Positions 34,553-43,200 of a DNA stretch of 64,000 nt are shown here, one piece after another. The stretch is taken from contig CCSI01000004.1 of NCBI GenBank assembly GCA_000756795.1, positions 186,001 through 250,000 on the forward strand, written 5' to 3'. The number at the start of each line of letters is the position of its first letter. Within the stretch, counting starts at the first letter, position 1. The DNA comes from Qipengyuania vulgaris (lineage in GTDB: Bacteria; Pseudomonadota; Alphaproteobacteria; Sphingomonadales; Sphingomonadaceae). A program made the translations under genes and the position numbers. Under the pieces are notes generated by a model. The model worked only from the letters and a program-made list of their open reading frames with translations, was not told the DNA's origin and made no database searches.

Positions 34553-34686
34553 CCTCCCCGACGCGGGGAGGAGGATCGCGCGCGCAGCGCGTGGTGGAGG
34601 GGAGTGTCGGCCCGTTCGGCGTTTTTACGCGAGTCCCCTCCGTCAGCCGCTTCGCGACTGCCACCTCCCCGACACGGGGAGGATGG
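34552..34686. repeat. intergenic inverted repeat of REP-like type
   Basis: CCTCCCCGACGCGGGGAGGA starts near 34554, and a close partner CCTCCCCGACACGGGGAGGA lies near 34665. Between them GTGGTGGAGGGGA faces TCCCCTCCGTCAG in inverted order. Each half is itself a hairpin. This pattern, with the phrase GTCAGCCGCTTCGCGACTG, is common between genes in Sphingomonadales as I recall it. It sits between the receptor gene and a convergent hydrolase gene. Confidence 0.65.
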
Positions 34687-34691
34687 ACAAA

Positions 34692-35471
34692 TCAGTGCAG
34701 CGCGCGCTTGGGGAAGAAGACCCTTGCCAACGGGCCGGGTTCGAAGCGCTTCCACGCGCCTTCTTTCTGCGCCAGCCGGTCGGCGACGGCATAGACCACC
34801 GCCGGGTTCACGCCGAGGCCGCAATGGCTGGCGACGACTTCGATGTTCTCGCAATCCTCGCGGTCGCCGCACTGGACCGAGCCGCGCCAGTGGACGACGC
34901 CGTCGGTGCGCGTGAGGATGGAGGTGGTCGGCACGGGCGGCGCATCGCCGAGCCCCTGGAAGCCACCATCGCGCAGCGGCTCGGGTTCCTTGCCGTTCAG
35001 GAGTTCGAACAGCCGCGCTGCATTGGTGTGGCCGCGGTCGTCGCTGATGGGCGAGCCGAGGCTGATGACGAGGCGCACCTTCTCGGGCGCCATCTTCGCG
35101 AGTTCGCGCGCGAAGACGCCGCCGAGGCTCCATCCGACGATGCTGATGGGGCGACCGGTGCGGCCGTAAAGTTCGTCCACGCAGCCCATCATCGCTTCGA
35201 TACGGGCGTTGTCGACCTTGACGTTGCGGCCCAGCTTCCAGCCCACTGCGTCATAGCCGAGGTCGGAGAGCAGGCGGCGCAAGGGGCGGGTCGAATAATC
35301 GCTCGCCATGAAACCGGGAAGCACGAGCACGCCGTGCCCGTCACCGCGCGGCAATCCGCCCATCAGCGGGCGCAGGGCATAGAAGCTGGCGAGTTCGCCG
35401 AAAGCGCGTCCGGGCTCTGCCAGAGTGAGCAGGCGGCTGGGCGGACGGGCGGTGATGGCAGGTGCCGTCAT
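34692..35471 (-). CDS. alpha/beta hydrolase (PGAP1/lipase-like)
   Basis: A 259-residue protein with a GVLVLPGFMASD oxyanion strand and the nucleophile elbow GWSLGG (Ser), both typical of lipase-like alpha/beta hydrolases; SHCGLGVNP may carry the catalytic His. Its ATG overlaps the TGA of the wax ester synthase gene (ATGA), so it is co-translated with it. A role in acyl-glycerol or wax ester turnover is likely from context, but no direct evidence is seen. Confidence 0.82.
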   Translation of the reverse strand: MTAPAITARPPSRLLTLAEPGRAFGELASFYALRPLMGGLPRGDGHGVLVLPGFMASDYSTRPLRRLLSDLGYDAVGWKLGRNVKVDNARIEAMMGCVDELYGRTGRPISIVGWSLGGVFARELAKMAPEKVRLVISLGSPISDDRGHTNAARLFELLNGKEPEPLRDGGFQGLGDAPPVPTTSILTRTDGVVHWRGSVQCGDREDCENIEVVASHCGLGVNPAVVYAVADRLAQKEGAWKRFEPGPLARVFFPKRALH

Positions 35472-37108
35472 GACTTGGATGTTCCTTTCCCTTTCGGGGC
35501 AGCCTTCTTACGGCTGGCGACCCCCTTTGTGCCCTGCGTCCCCGTCTTCTTCGTTGCGGCGGTTTTGGCAGGCGCTTTCTTTTTTGCAGGAGCAGCCCGC
35601 TTCTTCGCGGCAGGCTTGGTCGCAACCTTATTAGGTGCTTTTGGTTTATTTGGGGTTTCCGTCGAAGGCTTTTGGGAGGTTTTTCCCACGGTTTTCGCCG
35701 CTTCGCGCAGTTCCTCGAAGCTTTTCTCGATGCATTCCCGATAGAATTCGGGGTCCGGCATCATCTCGCGGTCGGCGGTGAAGGCGATTGTCGCCTCGTC
35801 GGTATAGCTCTGGACCACATGGCCGAGGCCCAGCCCGTCGGTTAGGCACAGCAGCCCCATCATGCTCTCCATCCGCGCGCCGGCGGAATAGATGGGAATG
35901 GGCGGGCCGGGCACATTGGTGACGACGGTGGTGAACACCGGGCCCACACCGCGATTGGCGAGGCTGAGGCGGCTGTAAAGCTGAGCGCCCAAGGCCATGA
36001 AGAGCGCCGGCGAGGCCTTGCTCATCTCGGTCATGTTGCGTGCGCCCAGCGCGTCGGTCATCGCCTTGGAGTTCATCGTGCGCTTGTGGACCCAAGCCAG
36101 CCGCTCGACCGGGTCAGCGATATGCGTACCGAGCGGGGCAATCATCGCCGCGACCTGGTTGCCCATCGAATTTTTCTCGTCCTTCGCGCGGACCGAAATG
36201 GGCGCCATGGCAGTCAGCGTCTTCTTGGGCAGCTCGCCCTTGTCATCGAGATAGCGCCGCATCGCCCCGCCGATGATGGAGAGGAACACGTCGTTGACCT
36301 TGGCCTCAGCGGCGGCGGCGCGGATGGCCTTGATGTCGGCCAGCGGCACGCTGACCCCCTCGACCACGCGGTGCGGCGAAATCTTGCGGTTGAAGCGCGT
36401 CTTGGGCGCAATCATCTCGGTCGAGACGTCGAAATCCTTGGCCGCGAGACCTTTAAGCGCCTTGGCGAGGCCCGGTGCGGCCTTGGCGGCAACCTCGAGC
36501 TGCTTCATCGGATTGGTAATTGCGCTCATGTAGCTGCGGCCGAGCAGTTCGACCGGGCTGGGCAGCTTCTCGGGCTTCCAATTATCGGGAGTGTCGGGCG
36601 GCGGCTGGTCGGGGCGCAGCGTGTGGGTTGCCTCCATCAGGTCGATGCCGCTCATCCCGTCGATGGCGGAATGGTGGACCTTGGTGATGTAGGCATAGCA
36701 GCCCTTGGGGATACCTTCGACATTGTCGAGGCCCTCGACCACGGTGATTTCCCACGGCGGACGCTCGAGGTCGAGCGGGCGGGCAAAGATACGCGCGGCC
36801 TGGATGCACAGCTGCCGCCAGTCGCCCGGCTCGGGCAGGGCGACGTGGCGCACATGGTATTCGAGGTCGAAATCGGGGTCCTCTATCCAATAAGGATAGT
36901 CGAGGTCGAAAGGCACGCGCACCAGCCGCTGGCGCATGGTGGTTGAAAGCTGGAGGCGGCTTTCGATGAAGGAGAGGATGTCCTTGAACCGCACGAAACC
37001 GCCCGGCGCAGTCTCGGGATTGTAAATCAGTATCGAGCCGATGTGCATCGGCGAATTGCGCGTTTCCAGCGCAACGAAGCTGGCATCCATACCCTGAAGC
37101 TGTTGCAT
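35468..37108 (-). CDS. wax ester synthase/diacylglycerol acyltransferase with lysine-rich tail
   Basis: A 546-residue WS/DGAT. MQQLQGMDASFVALE is the family start, and the catalytic motif HHSAIDG lies at 145-151. It transfers acyl groups from acyl-CoA to alcohols or diacylglycerol, giving storage lipids. The core ends near residue 471. The last 75 residues (35,471-35,695) are a low-complexity tail with about 21 lysines, many Ala, Pro and Thr, and only one Glu, like the tail of histone H1 or bacterial histone-like proteins. Such a tail is not part of the usual enzyme. ATG 37108 is chosen from the family start. Confidence 0.9.
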   Translation of the reverse strand: MQQLQGMDASFVALETRNSPMHIGSILIYNPETAPGGFVRFKDILSFIESRLQLSTTMRQRLVRVPFDLDYPYWIEDPDFDLEYHVRHVALPEPGDWRQLCIQAARIFARPLDLERPPWEITVVEGLDNVEGIPKGCYAYITKVHHSAIDGMSGIDLMEATHTLRPDQPPPDTPDNWKPEKLPSPVELLGRSYMSAITNPMKQLEVAAKAAPGLAKALKGLAAKDFDVSTEMIAPKTRFNRKISPHRVVEGVSVPLADIKAIRAAAAEAKVNDVFLSIIGGAMRRYLDDKGELPKKTLTAMAPISVRAKDEKNSMGNQVAAMIAPLGTHIADPVERLAWVHKRTMNSKAMTDALGARNMTEMSKASPALFMALGAQLYSRLSLANRGVGPVFTTVVTNVPGPPIPIYSAGARMESMMGLLCLTDGLGLGHVVQSYTDEATIAFTADREMMPDPEFYRECIEKSFEELREAAKTVGKTSQKPSTETPNKPKAPNKVATKPAAKKRAAPAKKKAPAKTAATKKTGTQGTKGVASRKKAAPKGKGTSKS

Positions 37109-37225
37109 CAGGTTCTCCTGCAACGGCCCGTTTTGCACGGGTCCACAAGCTTTGGAGGCTAGCAGAGCCACTAAACCCGTCAACTTGCCGCACCGGTCAA
37201 AGCCTGCCGCAGCGCTTACAAGGGC

Positions 37226-38401
37226 TTAGAGCGCTTCGCCCGCCGCAACGCCGCTCGCCCAAGCCCATTGGAAGTTGTAGCCGCCCAGCCAGCCGGTCAC
37301 ATCGACAGCCTCGCCGATGGCGTAGAGGCCGGGCACCTTCTTCGCTTCCATGGTCTTCGAGGACAGCTCGGAGGTCGCAATGCCGCCCACGGTGACTTCG
37401 GCCTTGGCGAAGCCCTCAGTGCCGTTCGGGCGGAAGGTCCAGCGTTTCAGCCGCTCCTGCGCCGCGCGCAGGGCCTTGTCGCTGGCATTGCCGAACTCGG
37501 TCTCAACCCCGAGCTTGTCTGCAAGGATATCGGCCAGCCGGTCGGGCAGCGCCTCGCGCAGGACCGAGCGCATCGTCGCGCGCGGATTTTCGCGCTTGGC
37601 GTCCAGCAGCCAATCGCCCGAGCGGTCGGGCAGGAAGTCGATGCCGACCTCTTCGCCAGGCTTCCAGTAGGAAGAAACCTGCAGGATGGAGGGGCCTGAA
37701 AGCCCGCGGTGGGTGAACAGCGCCGCTTCGGGGAAGCGCGCCTTGCCCGCGCTGGCGACGACCGGGGCGGAAACGCCCGAAATCTCGCGGAACAACACCT
37801 CCTCGCCGCCCAGCGTCAGCGGGACGAGGGCAGGGCGCGGCTCGACCACCTTGAGGCCGAACTGGCGCGCGAGGTCATAGGCAAAACCGGTCGCGCCCAT
37901 CTTGGGGATTGAGGGGCCGCCGGTGGCGATGACGAGATTGGCCGCAGTGACGACCTGCCCGCTTGCCATGACGGCAAAGCGGCCGTCCTCATGCTCGACC
38001 GCGCTCACCTCCGCATTGCAGCGCACTTCGACATCGCCTTTCGCGCATTCCTCGAGCAGCATCTCGACAATTTGCTTCGACGAGCCATCGCAGAATAGCT
38101 GGCCGAGCGTTTTCTCATGCCACGCGATGCCGTAACTCTCGACCAGTTCGAGGAAATCGCGCGAGGTATACCGCGCTAGTGCCGACTTGGCGAAATGCGG
38201 ATTGCCCGACAGGTAATTCGCCGGACCTGCGCCGATATTGGTGAAATTGCACCGCCCGCCGCCGGAGATGAGGATTTTCTTGCCCGGCTTTTCGGCCTTC
38301 TCGATCACCAGCACGCGCTTGTCCCGCTGGCCCGCGCGCGCCGCGCACATCAGCCCGGCCGCGCCCGCGCCGAGGATTATGGCATCGTAGCTTGTTGGCA
38401 T
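37226..38401 (-). CDS. YhiN/HI0933-type FAD-dependent oxidoreductase
   Basis: A 391-residue flavoprotein. The dinucleotide motif DAIILGAGAAGLMCAARAG opens it, followed by GRCNFTN, typical of the BaiN/HI0933 family, and a C-terminal GGYNFQWAWASGVAAG. The family is often annotated as aminoacetone oxidase or BaiN, but the substrate is not fixed. It begins 3 bases after the amino-acid permease stop, so the two are one operon. Confidence 0.9.
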   Translation of the reverse strand: MPTSYDAIILGAGAAGLMCAARAGQRDKRVLVIEKAEKPGKKILISGGGRCNFTNIGAGPANYLSGNPHFAKSALARYTSRDFLELVESYGIAWHEKTLGQLFCDGSSKQIVEMLLEECAKGDVEVRCNAEVSAVEHEDGRFAVMASGQVVTAANLVIATGGPSIPKMGATGFAYDLARQFGLKVVEPRPALVPLTLGGEEVLFREISGVSAPVVASAGKARFPEAALFTHRGLSGPSILQVSSYWKPGEEVGIDFLPDRSGDWLLDAKRENPRATMRSVLREALPDRLADILADKLGVETEFGNASDKALRAAQERLKRWTFRPNGTEGFAKAEVTVGGIATSELSSKTMEAKKVPGLYAIGEAVDVTGWLGGYNFQWAWASGVAAGEAL

Positions 38402-38404
38402 GGC

Positions 38405-39691
38405 TCAGCTGGTTTCGACGACCGGCTCGTCCACCGAACCGCGCCGCGCGACGAAGTAGAGCAAAGTGCCGACCACCAGCAGGATGCCGAAGATGGTCCA
38501 GGCTTCCTGCGTCGCATGGCTGGAAATCCAGATCGAGGAAGCCAGCGCAAGCAGCGCGACGAGGGCGCGAAACGGGCTGAAAACGCCCTCGCGCCGCTCG
38601 ATGACCGGCAGCGCTGCGGCGGTGATGATGTAGGTCAGCAGGCGTGACAGGGTGCTGGCCGCCGCGAGCACGAGGAACCCGCCCCACAGGGCAAACAGGC
38701 ACGAGGCCGCGCCATAGAAGAGGATGGCATTAAAGGGCGTGAGGAAGCGCGGGTGGATGCGCTCAAACCATGCAGGAAGCATACCCTGCTGCGCCATGCC
38801 GTATGCCATGCGCGGCACCACAACGACGCCCGAGAAACTGTTGGCGAGGATCGAGAAGCCTGCTCCCAGCACGATCATCAGCGTACCCCAGTCGCCGAGC
38901 GCAGCCTGCGCCGAGGCGGCCAGCGCGCTCTCGTCGGCATCGGGCGAGGCGCCGATGGCAAGATAGGCCCAGATGATGATGGCGTAGAGCACGGTAACCC
39001 CCGCCAGCACGGTGATCAGCACCCGCGGCAGGTCGCGTTTCGGGTCGCGCAGTTCGCCGGCCGGGACCGTCACGCCCTCGAAGCCGATGAAGGCATAGAA
39101 CAGCAAGAGGACGACGGTTTCGACCTCGCTGAACTCGGGCAGGACGATGCCCGGCGCGCCGTAGTTTCCGATCAGCGCTGCGCCGATGAGGATGGCGAGC
39201 GGGACCAGCTTGAGCGCGGTCAGCCCTCCCAGTGCATTCACCGAGCCGCGCATCGAGAACAGGTTGATGATTGTCAGCCCGGCAATCACCGCCACCGCGG
39301 TAATCGTGGCGAGGGTGGGGTCCTGCAGGGGCGGGAAAATCGCCGCGAAATAGGAGACCATGACATGCGTATTGGCGGCCATCGCAACCGAGCCGGAAAC
39401 ATAGCGTCCCCAACCGGCCTGGAAGCCCGCGAAGCTGCCGAACGCGGCCTTGCCGTAGACGACCGGCCCGCCGCTCATGTCGAAACGCGCCGCGAGCCAT
39501 GCGAAGACCAGCGCCAGCGGCAGGAACAGCACGCCGCCCAGCAGCATGAGCACGGGCGCGAAGCTGCCCACGCCCGCCGCAAGGACTGCGGGCAGGGCGA
39601 AGATACCCGAGCCAATCATGCCGTTTATCTGGAGCAGCGACATGCCGGCAAAGCCGACCGTGCGCGGCGGTGCGATTTTATTCCCGTCCAT
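38405..39691 (-). CDS. APC family amino-acid permease
   Basis: A 428-residue transporter with about twelve membrane helices. The start FAGMSLLQINGMIGSGIFALP has the GSGIF motif of helix 1 in APC permeases, and FIGFEGVTVPAGELRDPKRDLPR is the conserved helix 6 to loop region. It should move amino acids into or out of the cell. ATG 39691 (MDGNKIAPPRT) is chosen; upstream in-frame sequence has no support. It lies 55 bases after the CPBP protease gene. Confidence 0.9.
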   Translation of the reverse strand: MDGNKIAPPRTVGFAGMSLLQINGMIGSGIFALPAVLAAGVGSFAPVLMLLGGVLFLPLALVFAWLAARFDMSGGPVVYGKAAFGSFAGFQAGWGRYVSGSVAMAANTHVMVSYFAAIFPPLQDPTLATITAVAVIAGLTIINLFSMRGSVNALGGLTALKLVPLAILIGAALIGNYGAPGIVLPEFSEVETVVLLLFYAFIGFEGVTVPAGELRDPKRDLPRVLITVLAGVTVLYAIIIWAYLAIGASPDADESALAASAQAALGDWGTLMIVLGAGFSILANSFSGVVVVPRMAYGMAQQGMLPAWFERIHPRFLTPFNAILFYGAASCLFALWGGFLVLAAASTLSRLLTYIITAAALPVIERREGVFSPFRALVALLALASSIWISSHATQEAWTIFGILLVVGTLLYFVARRGSVDEPVVETS

Positions 39692-39746
39692 CACGTCGGA
39701 ATGGCGCGATTGGCGCGGCGGTGCAAGCGCGGCTTGTCCGCCTTCA

Positions 39747-40469
39747 TCACTCGCCAAGATAGAGCGCGACGAAATTGATCGTGTCGACGAGCCCGTGGAC
39801 CAGCACGAGCGGCCAGAGATTGCGCTTCAGGAGCAGGAAGCTGATGCCGAATGCGAGGCCGATCATCCCGGTCATGATCAGACCGAACATGCCTTGGTAG
39901 TAATAATGACCATAGCCGAAAATCAGCGCAGGCAGCAGGACAGCGATCGCGAGGCGGCCGGGAACGCCGTTCAGTCCATCGGCGAGGCGGGTAACCATAT
40001 AGCCGCGGAAAAACATCTCCTCTCCGAATGCCGCGCTGGTCCATACGATGCCCAGCCACAGCAGCAACATTGCGAGATTGCCCTCGACCGCGCCCCAGCG
40101 CTCCTCAACTCCTGCCGTGTCGGTGCGCTCCAGCCCCATGGGCTCACCGATGAAGATGATTGAAGCCACCGCCGCGCAGAACAGCGCAAAGGGTAACAGT
40201 GCCTTGGGAATGACCAGCGCCTTTGCCTTCCAGCCGGGCAGCTTGATGAGGCCCATGTCGCGCCACCCGGTACCTCTTGCGCGCATGTAGAGCGTCAGCA
40301 CGACGAGCGTCAGCAGCAGCGACATCGGCCCGGAATAGGCCCAGGCAATTTCTGCGAACACGAGCCGCGAACCGAAGGCGAGCGCGGCGAAAGCAAGCAC
40401 CTCGAACACTACCCACCAGTTTGCGGAGGAAGCTTCTTCCATAGGCTGGATGGCGGCGCTGGTCTGCAT
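39747..40469 (-). CDS. CPBP family intramembrane glutamic endopeptidase
   Basis: A 240-residue membrane protein with about eight segments. Motif 1 EEMFFRGY (EExxxR) and motif 2 HGLVDTINF are the active-site signatures of CPBP (Abi) prenyl-protease-like enzymes. Substrate unknown. The ATG at 40469 is supported by GGGAGA seven bases upstream on the minus strand. It diverges from uvrC, whose start lies 99 bases away. Confidence 0.88.
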   Translation of the reverse strand: MQTSAAIQPMEEASSANWWVVFEVLAFAALAFGSRLVFAEIAWAYSGPMSLLLTLVVLTLYMRARGTGWRDMGLIKLPGWKAKALVIPKALLPFALFCAAVASIIFIGEPMGLERTDTAGVEERWGAVEGNLAMLLLWLGIVWTSAAFGEEMFFRGYMVTRLADGLNGVPGRLAIAVLLPALIFGYGHYYYQGMFGLIMTGMIGLAFGISFLLLKRNLWPLVLVHGLVDTINFVALYLGE

Positions 40470-40568
40470 GTGATCTCCCAATGTGTATTGGTGAAGTACT
40501 ACAGCATTGCGCCAACCTCGCAAGCGCCGCGATTGTGCTTTTTGCCCGCTGTGACTATCTCGCCTGCC

Positions 40569-42533
40569 ATGTCGCGCACTAAGGCAGGTTCCCCCAACGA
40601 CCCGAGAGGCAAGGAGCGTTTCCACGAGGAGCGCGCCACCAAGACCGTGGCCAGCGCGCAGCCGGACCTCGAGACGGGTATCACCGCCATTCGCGAAACG
40701 GTGAAGACGCTCAAACCGCGCCCCGGCGTCTACCGCATGCTCGATACGCGCGGCGACGTGCTCTATGTCGGCAAGGCGCGCAGCCTGAAGGCGCGGGTGG
40801 CGAATTACACACAGGTGAAGGGCCTTTCGAACCGGCTCCAGCGCATGGTCAGCCAGTGCCGCGCGATGGAAATCGTGGTGACGAATTCGGAGGCCGAGGC
40901 GCTGCTGCTCGAGGCGCAGCTGATCAAGCGCTATCGCCCGCCATTCAACGTGCTGCTGCGTGATGACAAGAGCTTCCCGTTCATCCTCCTGCGCGCCGAC
41001 CATGCCTTCCCGCGCATCCAGAAGCATCGTGGTGCGCGGCGGGCCAAGGGCAATTACTACGGCCCCTTCGCTAGCGCAGGTTCGGTCAACAAGACGTTGA
41101 ACGCGCTGCAGAAACTGTTCCTGCTGCGAAGCTGCACCGACAGTTTCTTCAACAATCGCGACCGTCCCTGCCTGCTTTACCAAATCAAGCGGTGCAGCGC
41201 GCCGTGTGTGGGCCGCATCGACGAGGCGGGCTACGAAAGCCTCGTGCAGGAGGCGAAGGACTTCCTTTCGGGCAAGTCCAGCGCCGTGCAGGCCAATATC
41301 GAAAAGCAGATGGCAAAAGCTGCCGAAGAGCTCGACTTCGAAACCGCCGCCATCCTGCGCGACCGACTGCGCGCGGCGACCTTCATCCAGGGTAGCCAGG
41401 CCATCAACGCCAGCGGCGTGGGCGATGCCGACGTCTTCGCTCTCGCTGCGAAAGGCGGGCAAATCGGGGTGCAGGCCTTCTTCATCCGCGGCGGTCAGAA
41501 CTGGGGGCACAAGGCGTTCTTCCCAAAGAACACGGGCGACCTCGAACTCGCCGAAGTGCTGTCCGACGTCCTGCTGCAATTCTACGAGGAAGTGCCGCCG
41601 CCGCGCACCATCCTCGTCGACCGCGAACTTGCCGAGCAGGAACTGATTGCCGAGGCGCTGGCGGAAAAGGCGGGCCATGCCGTCGCCATCTCCATTCCGC
41701 AGCGCGGCGACCGGCGCAAGCTGATGCAGCAGGCGCAGCGCAACGCGGTGGAATCGCTCGAACGGCGGCTGGCGGAAAGCGGCACCAAGGCCCAGCGCCT
41801 GCGCGAACTGGCCGACTTCCTCGAACTCGACGACGTGCCTCAGCGGATCGAAATCTACGACAACAGCCATATCCAGGGCGACAAGGCGCTGGGCGCCATG
41901 GTCGTTGCAAGCCCCGAAGGCTTCGAGAAAGGCCAGTACCGCAAGTTCAACATCAAGCAGGCGCAGACAAACGACGATTTCGGGATGATGCGCGAAGTCA
42001 TGGCGCGCCGTTTCCGCAAGCTCGCCGAAACCGAGCGCGAGGAAGAAGGCGGTCAGGGCAAGGGGCACGAGACCATCTGGCCCGACCTGCTGCTCATCGA
42101 CGGCGGCAAGGGACAGGTCTCATCCGTGATGGCGGTTCTCGAAGACCTCGGCATCGCCGAACAGGTCCCCGTCATCGGCATAGCCAAGGGCCCGCATCAC
42201 GGGCGTGAGGGGCGCGAGGTGTTCCACTTCCCCGACGGGCGCGAGAAGACACTGCCGGTCAATTCGCAGCTCCTCTTCTACCTCCAGACCCTGCGCGACG
42301 AAGTCCACCGCTTCGCCATCGGCGCCCACCGCGCCAAGCGCAGCCGCGCCATCACCGCCTCGCCGCTCGACGAAATCCCCGGCATCGGACCTGCGCGAAA
42401 GCGCGCGCTGCTGCTCCATTTCGGCACTGCCGGAAAGGTCCGCGCCGCCGCGCTCGACGACCTTAAACGCGCGCCCGGCATCAGCGAAGGCGTGGCGCAG
42501 CAGATCTATGACTTTTACCACGCGGGCGGGTGA
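40569..42533 (+). CDS. uvrC: excinuclease ABC subunit UvrC
   Basis: A 654-residue UvrC. The GIY-YIG domain (GVYRMLDTRGDVLYVGKA), the UVR coiled coil (EKQMAKAAEELDFETAA), the RNase H-like endonuclease domain (EIYDNSHIQGDKALGAMVV, LLIDGGKGQ) and the C-terminal helix-hairpin-helix (IPGIGPARKRALL) are all present. It makes both incisions in nucleotide excision repair. ATG 40569 (MSRTKAGSPND) is chosen; the longer frame to 40470 begins with an unlikely sequence. It is convergent with the NTF2-like gene. Confidence 0.96.
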   Translation: MSRTKAGSPNDPRGKERFHEERATKTVASAQPDLETGITAIRETVKTLKPRPGVYRMLDTRGDVLYVGKARSLKARVANYTQVKGLSNRLQRMVSQCRAMEIVVTNSEAEALLLEAQLIKRYRPPFNVLLRDDKSFPFILLRADHAFPRIQKHRGARRAKGNYYGPFASAGSVNKTLNALQKLFLLRSCTDSFFNNRDRPCLLYQIKRCSAPCVGRIDEAGYESLVQEAKDFLSGKSSAVQANIEKQMAKAAEELDFETAAILRDRLRAATFIQGSQAINASGVGDADVFALAAKGGQIGVQAFFIRGGQNWGHKAFFPKNTGDLELAEVLSDVLLQFYEEVPPPRTILVDRELAEQELIAEALAEKAGHAVAISIPQRGDRRKLMQQAQRNAVESLERRLAESGTKAQRLRELADFLELDDVPQRIEIYDNSHIQGDKALGAMVVASPEGFEKGQYRKFNIKQAQTNDDFGMMREVMARRFRKLAETEREEEGGQGKGHETIWPDLLLIDGGKGQVSSVMAVLEDLGIAEQVPVIGIAKGPHHGREGREVFHFPDGREKTLPVNSQLLFYLQTLRDEVHRFAIGAHRAKRSRAITASPLDEIPGIGPARKRALLLHFGTAGKVRAAALDDLKRAPGISEGVAQQIYDFYHAGG

Positions 42534-42537
42534 CACG

Positions 42538-42562
42538 GGGAGCGACCGACAAGGCCGCTCCC
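42538..42562. other. hairpin between convergent uvrC and NTF2-like genes
   Basis: GGGAGCG (42538-42544) pairs with CGCTCCC (42556-42562) around an 11-base loop, right after the uvrC stop. No T tract follows; it may end transcripts from both sides. Confidence 0.4.
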
Positions 42563-42573
42563 GCGCCAAGGCA

Positions 42574-43026
42574 TCAGTCGCCGTCGCTTTTGGAGAAGCA
42601 GTTCCAGCCGAGGAAGCGCCATGCGCCGCCGCGCTTCACCAGCGTATCGGCGCACATCTCGCGATTGTTCTCGCGCTCGTCCTTGTGGTCCAGTTCGGTG
42701 ATGCCCGCATAGTAATAGGCAATGGCCGTATCGCCGCTCACCGTGATGCGAACGGGGTCGAGCCGGTAATAAAGGATTTTGCCCTCGTCACCGAACACGC
42801 GCGAACGGCGCTGCATCTCGGCCTTGGAAGTGGGGACCGGCCACTGGTTGCCCCAGCCGAAGCCATCATCGTCCAGAACCTCGTACCAGGTGTCGTTTTC
42901 GGCATGGGAGGCCCAGGCATCCGACACGAATTTCCAGACTTCGGTCTGCTCGTCGGACCAGCTTTGCGCCGCAGCGGGTGCAGCCACCAGGGCAAAGCCG
43001 GCAGCGAGCGAATATGCGAGTTTCAT
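42574..43026 (-). CDS. secreted NTF2/SnoaL-like protein
   Basis: A 150-residue protein with a signal peptide MKLAYSLAAGFALVAAPAAA and an NTF2-like core: WKFVSDAWASHAENDTWYE, then the strand pattern DPVRITVSGDTAIAYYYA and GGAWRFLGWNCF. This is the SnoaL/DUF4440 type of nuclear transport factor 2 fold, often found in small secreted or periplasmic enzymes and binders. Function unknown. ATG 43026 is chosen because it gives the signal peptide. Confidence 0.78.
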   Translation of the reverse strand: MKLAYSLAAGFALVAAPAAAQSWSDEQTEVWKFVSDAWASHAENDTWYEVLDDDGFGWGNQWPVPTSKAEMQRRSRVFGDEGKILYYRLDPVRITVSGDTAIAYYYAGITELDHKDERENNREMCADTLVKRGGAWRFLGWNCFSKSDGD

Positions 43027-43200
43027 AGGTTTCTCCCCTTGCAGGGAGACATGCCCCGAGGCGCCAGCGAGAATGCCTCCCGGTAACGTGTCGAAGCCCA
43101 ACAGCCACGTGCCCGACCCGGCAAACACGGCGATCCCGGCGGCGAGTCGAAGCCCAGCGCCTGCGCGCTCCCTAGCACAGCGCGGCGATCGGCGCAGCGC

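Noticed and set aside
34552-34690. CRISPR array
   Set aside because: Two inverted copies without regular spacers; it fits a REP-like intergenic repeat.
40470-42068. N-terminal extension of the CPBP protease gene opposite uvrC
   Set aside because: The frame stays open on the minus strand but has no homology; GGGAGA before the ATG at 40469 marks the true start.
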